Shown here: positions 58,560-64,000 of the stretch, one piece after another
Layout: each line of letters opens with the position of its first letter
How positions within the stretch are numbered: the stretch's first letter is position 1
Assembly (NCBI GenBank): GCA_003117195.1
Contig: BDSI01000139.1
Span: 1 to 64,000, forward strand
Reading direction: 5' to 3'
Source of the DNA: Eudorina sp. 2006-703-Eu-15
Taxonomy: Eukaryota > Chlorophyta > Chlorophyceae > Chlamydomonadales > Volvocaceae
DNA length: 64,000 bases
Notes under the pieces: model-generated
The model's database searches: none
Seen by the model: the letters and a program-made list of their open reading frames with translations, nothing else
What the model was told of the DNA's origin: nothing
Translations under genes and position numbers: made by a program

Positions 58560-61500
58560 ATGGCAGCCGAGGGGGCCGTAGCTGTCGCTCTGAAGCAGGA
58601 CCCCGGCGGCGGTGGCGGTGGCGGTGGCGAGGCGACGGACCCTCCTGCCGCCCTGCACGCTGCCGCCGCTGCTGGTCAGTCGGCCGCGCAACAGCCGCCG
58701 CAGCAGCCGCAACCGCAGCAGCCGCAGCCGCAGCAGCCGCAGCCGCAGCCGCCTGTGCGGCTGGACGATGTGGTTCCCGACGTGAAGCCGCCCGCTGACC
58801 CCCACGACCCCGAGGTGGTGGCCGCGGCCCTCACCGCGCGCATCACCGGGGCGGGGGCGTCCATCATCTTCGAGAAGGCGCTGACGGCCAGTGACGTCAG
58901 CGGCGGAGGGAGGGTGGTGGTGCCCAAGGTGCGCGTGGCCGGGGGGCGGCCGGGGAGGCCGATGGGAGGTTGTGTCCAGGAGGGAAGTGGGGCTGCACGG
59001 GCTGTGCATGGTCGGGGGTTTGGGGATGGGGGTTTGGGGTCGGGGGATGGGGAGTCTTTTCCCGGGGGGGGAGTCTGCTGTGCAGCTTGGGACCCATACG
59101 GCATATGGCTCGCTCTGACAGAAGCGCTGCACACGCTATACGCCCCCACTCACTCGCCCCGTCCTCATCCCCGGGAGTTCACCCTGCCTGGCAGAGCCCG
59201 CAGCCCCATCGTACCCCTGCCCCATCGTGCCGCCCCACGCCCCACCCTCCCGTGTGCTGCGCCCCGCGCCTCCCCCGCCCTCCCCGGCCCTCCCTCGGCC
59301 CCTCCTTCCCGCCTCCCTCCCCGCAGTCGGTTGCGGAGCAGTTCTTCCCCAAGCTGGACCAGCCCAGCGGGGTCTCCATCTCGGCCTCCGACCTGGAGGG
59401 CAGGACATACACGTTCAAGTGGAGGTGGGGACGGCAGCGGGACAGAGGGACACCACCCGGGGGGGGGAGGTATAGGAAATTGGTAGACATGTTTATTCTG
59501 TGCTGCTGCCAGAGCGAATATCCGATAAAGACTCCTGGGGGGGCCCACCGCGGGCGCGAGGGGCGACACTGATCCGCCCCCCTCCCTCCCTCCCTCCCGG
59601 CTCAAACCACTGCCAGCCCCACCTTCTGGGAGACGCGCCTGCCTCTCGGGCCGTGCCCCTGAAACCCCCGACCCCCCGGCCTCCCGGCCCCTCCTGTGGG
59701 CCCCGCCCCCTGGGGTCCCCCTCCCCCCTCCCCTCTTCCCCCCCTCAGGTTCTGGGTGAACAACACCAGCCGCATGTACCTGCTGGAGGGGGCGGGGGAG
59801 CTGCACAGGAACTACAGCCTCGAGGTGGGACAGGGGCCGGGGGCCCTGCTGGGCGCGGCCCGGGGCCGGGGCCGGGGCTTTTGATGTTATCGATGTTGCC
59901 TGCCAAGGGACCCCGGTGGTCATGGGGGTGACAGCCGTACCCGTCTCTATACAAACGCCCACGGGGCCGGGGCGAGGGGGTGGGCGGCCTGCGCCGTGTT
60001 CGGAGGGGAGGGGAGGGGCGGGGAGCTCCCTCTTAAGAGGGCCGCGGCCGAGAGCCGGAGCCAGGACCGGAGCGGCGGCCCTGTCCACTCTGCGGATCGC
60101 AATCCGAGACCGCGACCGCCGCAATGGTTCCGCCAACCGCGGACATGAGGCTGTGGCTGCTGCGCCCGGCCCCCCCCCTGCTTCAATATGTCTACCAATT
60201 TCCTACTCCCCCCTGCCCCCTGCGATCCGGTCCGTGCGGGTCCAGGTGGGGGACGTCATGGTGTTCGCTCAGAAGCCGGACGGCTCCCTGGTGGTGGCGG
60301 GGCGGGTGGCCAACAAGGTGAGCAGGCGGGGGCGGGGAGGGGTGGGGTGGGGGGCCCGAGGGGAGGGGCGGGGCGGGGAAGGGGGGAGGATGTGCGGGGT
60401 TAGGTGGATGGGGTGGCAGGTGGGGGCGAACTGTTGCGGAAATGGTACTGGGCGGTACCGTATCATACCGTACCGTACGGCCTCGTACCTTACCGCCTCA
60501 ACCCGCCACTCTCAACGCTCTCCGTTCACTGCAGTCCGACCTGACGAGGCGGCCGGCGCTGAAGCGCCCGGTGGCGGCCATGGGTGGCGGCGGGGGCGCG
60601 GGGGGCGGGGGCCCGGGCGCCCGCGGCAAGGAGGCCCGAGCGGGCCGCACTGCGCCGCGCGCTCAGGTGCCGGTGGCAGCAGCAGATGCAGCAGGGGCAG
60701 CGGCGGCGGGGGCGGCGGGGATGCCCGCGGCCGCCCGAGGAGGGGCCACCCCGGGTGGCGGCGGCGGCGCTGCGGCGGGGGCGGCGGCGGCGGCTCCTTT
60801 CGCGGCCCGGAAGCGGAAGGCGTCCGCCCCCGCCCCGGGTTCGGGTCCGGGTTCGGGTCCGGGTCCGGCTGCCGCCCGGTTTCGGCCCCGCAGCGAGGAG
60901 GGGGCCTCGCTGGCGGTGCTGGAGATGGAGGCGCCCTCGGACGGCGTCTTCAGGGTGAGGCCGGGGAGGGAGGGCAGGGGAGGCCGCCGGGGAGGGGAGG
61001 GGTCAAGCGGCTGCGTGTGTCCGCACATGCGCCGCACCAGGCAAGGCACCACACTGTCGCCGTTGGCTGTCACCGATGACCCGCGGGGTCCGCTGTAACA
61101 TCCCTAATATAACACAGCTCTCCTCACGGCTGGCCCCCACCCCACTCCACCCACACGCCGCAGAGGCAGACAGACGGCGGGTCTCGTGGTGCTCCATGAG
61201 GCGCTGATTCAACCCCCCTCCCCCTCTGTGTGTGTGTGTGTGTGTTTAATGAGAAGCCCCACCTGCCTTTCCCCCCTTCGCTTGGATGCCGCCCTTCCAA
61301 CCCTTGCATAGACACGGCTCCGGGTGGCTCCTGGGGGGTTCACCGGCTTGATCCTGGATCCTGGATCCTGGGAGGGGGCCCCTAGGTCTCCTGGTTTCAC
61401 CTCCTCCTGCCCCTCCGTATGTCCCCCCGGCCCCCTCAGGCGGTGGTGCTGCAGCACGCGGCTCCGGTGCCCCTGGGAGTGGCCCTGGCCCGCAACAACC

Positions 61501-61924
61501 GCTGGACAGCCACCCTGGACGTGGCGGGTGAGGGGGCGGAGCCGCCCGGTGGCCGTCCACCCGACCCGACCCGGGATTACAGCCCCCAGCCCCGACGCAG
61601 CCCAGGCGTAGCGCCAGGCGCCGCCTCCCAATCCCCCTCCCGCCCCGCGAGAAACGTCTACCAATGTCTACCGTTTTCCTATACCCTCCCGCCCCGCTCC
61701 CTCGTTGCCCAGCACGACAATGCCCGCCCCCTCTCCCCCAGCAGCAGCAGCGCAGTATGAATCGGTCGACCAGTGTCCTAGTATGAATCGGTCGACCAGT
61801 GTCCTACACCCCCCTGTACCCGTCCCCCCTTCCCCCCTCCCCTGCAGGCGAGCGCTACCAGGCGTTCTTCGACACGCGGGAGGATGCGGTGGAGGCGGTC
61901 ACCGCTGCGGGGGCCTGCCCGTGA
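58560..61924 (+). CDS. B3-domain transcription factor, VAL-type
   Basis: Seven exons join in phase: 58560-58928, 59327-59424, 59749-59824, 60246-60317, 60535-60954, 61440-61527 and 61848-61924, for 399 aa. After a Gly/Ala/Gln-Pro-rich start (QPQ repeats at ~45-63), residues ~102-205 are a B3 DNA-binding domain: IIFEKALTASD, AEQFFPKLDQPSG, TYTFKWRFWVNNTSRMYLLE and VGDVMVFAQKPDG. The spacing and RFW-NN-SRMY-LEG block are those of plant VAL/HSI2 B3 domains, which bind RY-type DNA motifs. Residues ~206-345 are low-complexity with a basic ARKRK nuclear signal. The C-terminus (NNRWTATLDV, YQAFFDTREDAVEAV) resembles a short AP2-like fold. There is no zinc finger or PHD as in plant VALs. The gene is head-to-head with the importin gene. 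Confidence 0.9.
59468..59520 (+). repeat. Introner-like repeat, family B, B3-gene intron 2
   Basis: TATAGGAAATTGGTAGACAT then GTGCTGCTGCCAGAGCGAA, nearly identical to 52434-52490. It is in sense orientation here, but antisense in the importin gene. Confidence 0.85.
60184..60215 (-). repeat. Introner-like repeat, family B, B3-gene intron 3
   Basis: CAATATGTCTACCAATTTCC TAC on the plus strand, the reverse complement of the family B core, near the acceptor of exon 4. Confidence 0.8.
61654..61805 (-). repeat. Introner-like repeats, family B, B3-gene intron 6
   Basis: GTCTACCGTTTTCCTATACC at 61668-61687 is a reverse-oriented core. A second, diverged copy begins CAGCAGCGCAGTATGAATCGG near 61745 and contains an internal 28-bp tandem duplication (AATCGGTCGACCAGTGTCC). 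Confidence 0.65.
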
Positions 61925-63019
61925 GGGAGGGCGCTCCCGGCCCCCCGCCCAGACCCGGGGGGGGGGAGGCAGTGCGGCCCGGAGCGGGTCGAGGGTTTGG
62001 GGTTTGGAGCGGGGCGGGGCGGGGGCACGAGGGTTTAGGGGCCGCACGTGGGGCCGTAATCGTCCGGACCTGGGGACGGTCGCCGTGGGGGTGGATGCGG
62101 GGCGGATCGTGTGAGTGGGTGCGTGATGCCTCGGGCCGGAGAAGAAGGTTCCGCGGCGAGTTGACCTAGGCAGGGGCCGGGGCTTGGTGCACACTTTGTT
62201 CACAGTTGGTTGGTTGATTGGTATGGGTTGGTCGGTTGGCAGTAGGTAGAGCTCCTGGTTGGTCGGTGTGGGGCATCTGCTGCTTCCCCCTCCTTCCCCT
62301 TTTCCTCTCCCCACAGCAACCCTCCGGGGTGTGGGTGTGACCGGTGTCTGTCAGACAAGACTGTGGGCGGTGGGCGCATGGGGTTGGGGACGCCCCACCC
62401 TGCCTGACCGACGAACGGTTTTGCGAAGCGAGGGGTGTGGCTAGAGGTGGTCTGCCGCTGGAGGTGACGTGCCGTACATGTACCCATGGGTCACAGACCG
62501 CGAAGGGTCAACGATTGGCGTCAACGATCGTGACCCCCCACACGACTTGGAACCCCGGGTGGGGTGCTGTGGGGCGTCCTTCAGAGCAGGCCAGGCCGGT
62601 CTGTCAGTCCAGTCCAGTCCCGTCCAGTCCCGTCCAGCGGTGTACGGTCAGCACTCCGAAGGGCCCGACCGGTCTGCGCTGCAATCGAGGGGGAACCTCA
62701 CAGCCGCCCTCCCCCCTGCGGGACACACGACGGGCCGCGACGCGGTCGCCCCCCACACGCCACGCCGAAACCACCACCCTCCGCCCTCCCGCGAGCTCTA
62801 ACGGCACCCGGCAGGAGCAGGACCTCGCACCCTCACACCTGTCAGTTTTCTTTTTCACACCTGTCAAACCCACACAACCTCTCGAAACACAACCCGCTCA
62901 CGCGGCGAATTCCGTTTGGCAGTCCACCCCAGGGACACACCCGGCATCACGTACTGCTCCACGCGCGGCGAGGCCGCGGCCCCGGGAGCGCTTCAGGGGG
63001 CCACTCCAGGGGGGGACCC
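61925..63019. other. Convergent intergenic region, no gene seen
   Basis: Between the stop of the B3 gene and the 3' end of the edge gene. GC-rich, with frames lacking motifs. No TGTAA was spotted on the B3 sense strand here. Confidence 0.5.
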
Positions 63020-64000
63020 TCAGTCCAACAGGCCGTGGCTCGCACACGACAGCGCAATCAGCACTCGGCGGAACTCGGCCAGGCTGCCGGCCGCCGACCC
63101 ACGGGCCACCAGCAGCGGCGGGCACTCGGCCCTCCCGCCCGCCGCCTCGCCCTCCTCCCCCTCCTCCCGCCGCCCCCGCCGGCCGCCCGGCGCTGTGCGG
63201 CCGCCTCTCGAGGCCGGCACCGCCGCGGCTGTTGGTTCGGACGGGGGGCCGGTGGTGGCGGCTGAGGCCAGTGCCTCCCGGGCGGCCTGCAGCGCGCTCT
63301 CACCCAGGCCCTGAGGTGGAGGGGGGGGACGAGCAGGAGCAGGATGGGGGGGGGCCGGGGGGGTGCGAGGATCCTTGACACAGTTTAAAAAGACCGGGGT
63401 CAAGGGGAGGGGGAGGGTTTGCGACTGAACCGTTACGGCGACCTCCTAACCGACGCGCACAAGGCGGCCTTGGCGACCTGCTACAGCGCCAAGCGCCGAG
63501 CAGGCAGGCCGCGCAGGGCAGTGCATGGCAGGGGGCGGCCAGACCAGTGACCCGCGACTCGCCCGGGGAACAGGACCTGACACCTACCTTGACACGATAA
63601 CCGAGATACGGTAATTGGACACTCCACCCAGGGCGGGGGGGGGGTACCCTAGGGTCCTGCACCTAGCGTCCCCATCCCACCCCATTCCACCTGAATACTG
63701 TATGTCTACCGATTTCCTACACCCAACCCCACCCCTGGCAGCAGCGCAGCTTGCATATGTTTACCAATTTCTTACACCCACCCCACCCCGCCCCACCTGG
63801 AGTATCGGCCGGAGCGACTCCCGTTGCGCCTGCTGCAGCAGCCGCAGCTCCTTGGACTGCCCCTGGAGCGCCCCCTCCGGCCCCGGCCTCGGCCCCACGC
63901 GCCGCCGCCCCCCGGCTCCCCCGTGGCCCGCAGACACCGCAACATCCGCCACCGCCTGCTCCGCGTCCATGGCCAGGTTGGACAGGAAGTCCGCTAGCGC
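63020..64000 (-). CDS. Unrecognised protein, last two exons, runs off right edge
   Basis: Exon 64000-63797 (partial; open through the edge) reads ALADFLSNLAMDAEQAVADV then a Gly/Arg/Pro linker and KELRLLQQAQRESLRPILQ. It ends CTCCAG|GTGGGG in phase 0. The last exon, 63310-63020, follows a CCTCAG acceptor, reads GLGESALQAAREALASAATT, an Arg/Glu/Gly-rich linker and SLAEFRRVLIALSCASHGLL, then a stop. The helical ends with a disordered middle do not identify a family. Confidence 0.6.
63694..63782 (-). repeat. Introner-like repeats, family B, intron of edge gene
   Basis: TATGTCTACCGATTTCCTAC (63697 on) and TATGTTTACCAATTTCTTAC (63757 on) with GGCAGCAGCGCAG between them. Two reverse-oriented copies lie in tandem next to the donor of the exon ending at 63797. 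Confidence 0.85.

Noticed and set aside
1..64000. CRISPR arrays, rRNA, bacterial operons or integrated virus
   Set aside because: None of the expected signatures was seen. The repeats are minisatellites without unique spacers, and the viroplasmin-type domain sits in a spliced host-like gene, not in a viral gene set.

Overview
The window looks like nuclear DNA of a GC-rich chlamydomonadalean (volvocine-type) green alga. The protein genes have many short introns with GT-AG borders, minisatellites are abundant, the recognisable proteins are of plant/algal type (SAD2/importin-7/8, VAL-type B3 factor, ERP-type KDEL-receptor relative, selenophosphate synthetase), and two genes end near TGTAA, the volvocine poly(A) signal. 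No operons, bacterial genes or CRISPR arrays were seen. The assignment is inference from these traits.

Layout. 1-2750 is a 36-bp minisatellite. 2760-14600 is lower-GC and repeat-rich: a tandem array of a ~940-bp unit (4477-7347), a duplicated TACCC-rich fold-back module, a 367-bp tandem duplication, a complete young non-autonomous LTR element (TRIM, 9716-10948), and exons of an unrecognised minus-strand gene (12264-13511). The array units each carry a phase-matched exon that could belong to the same gene. 14600-16000 is non-coding with a near-perfect hairpin. 16000-28750 holds gene remains on the plus strand: a USP deubiquitinase split into two parts, a glutamine-synthetase-like gene lying between them, and ankyrin-family exons. 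All of these show reading-frame breaks.

From 29.9 kb the genes look intact, and every exon junction I built keeps phase. They are: a plus-strand gene for a protein with two viroplasmin/RNase H1-N domains and six AT-hooks (29913-33457); selenophosphate synthetase SelD (minus, 35239-38679, 7 exons, 378 aa); an ERD2-like/KDEL-receptor-family protein (plus, 39198-42285, 8 exons, 279 aa), head-to-head with SelD; a SAD2/importin-7/8 importin-beta (minus, 44443-56425, 22 exons, 1037 aa); a B3-domain transcription factor (plus, 58560-61924, 7 exons, 399 aa), head-to-head with the importin; and the 3' end of an unrecognised minus-strand gene running off the right edge.

The most unusual items are the viroplasmin plus AT-hook protein, families of related sequences in many introns of several neighbouring genes in both orientations (introner-like), the TRIM with an extended tRNA-complementary primer site, the tandemly repeated symmetric exon, and the glutamine-synthetase-like gene sitting between the two halves of the USP gene.
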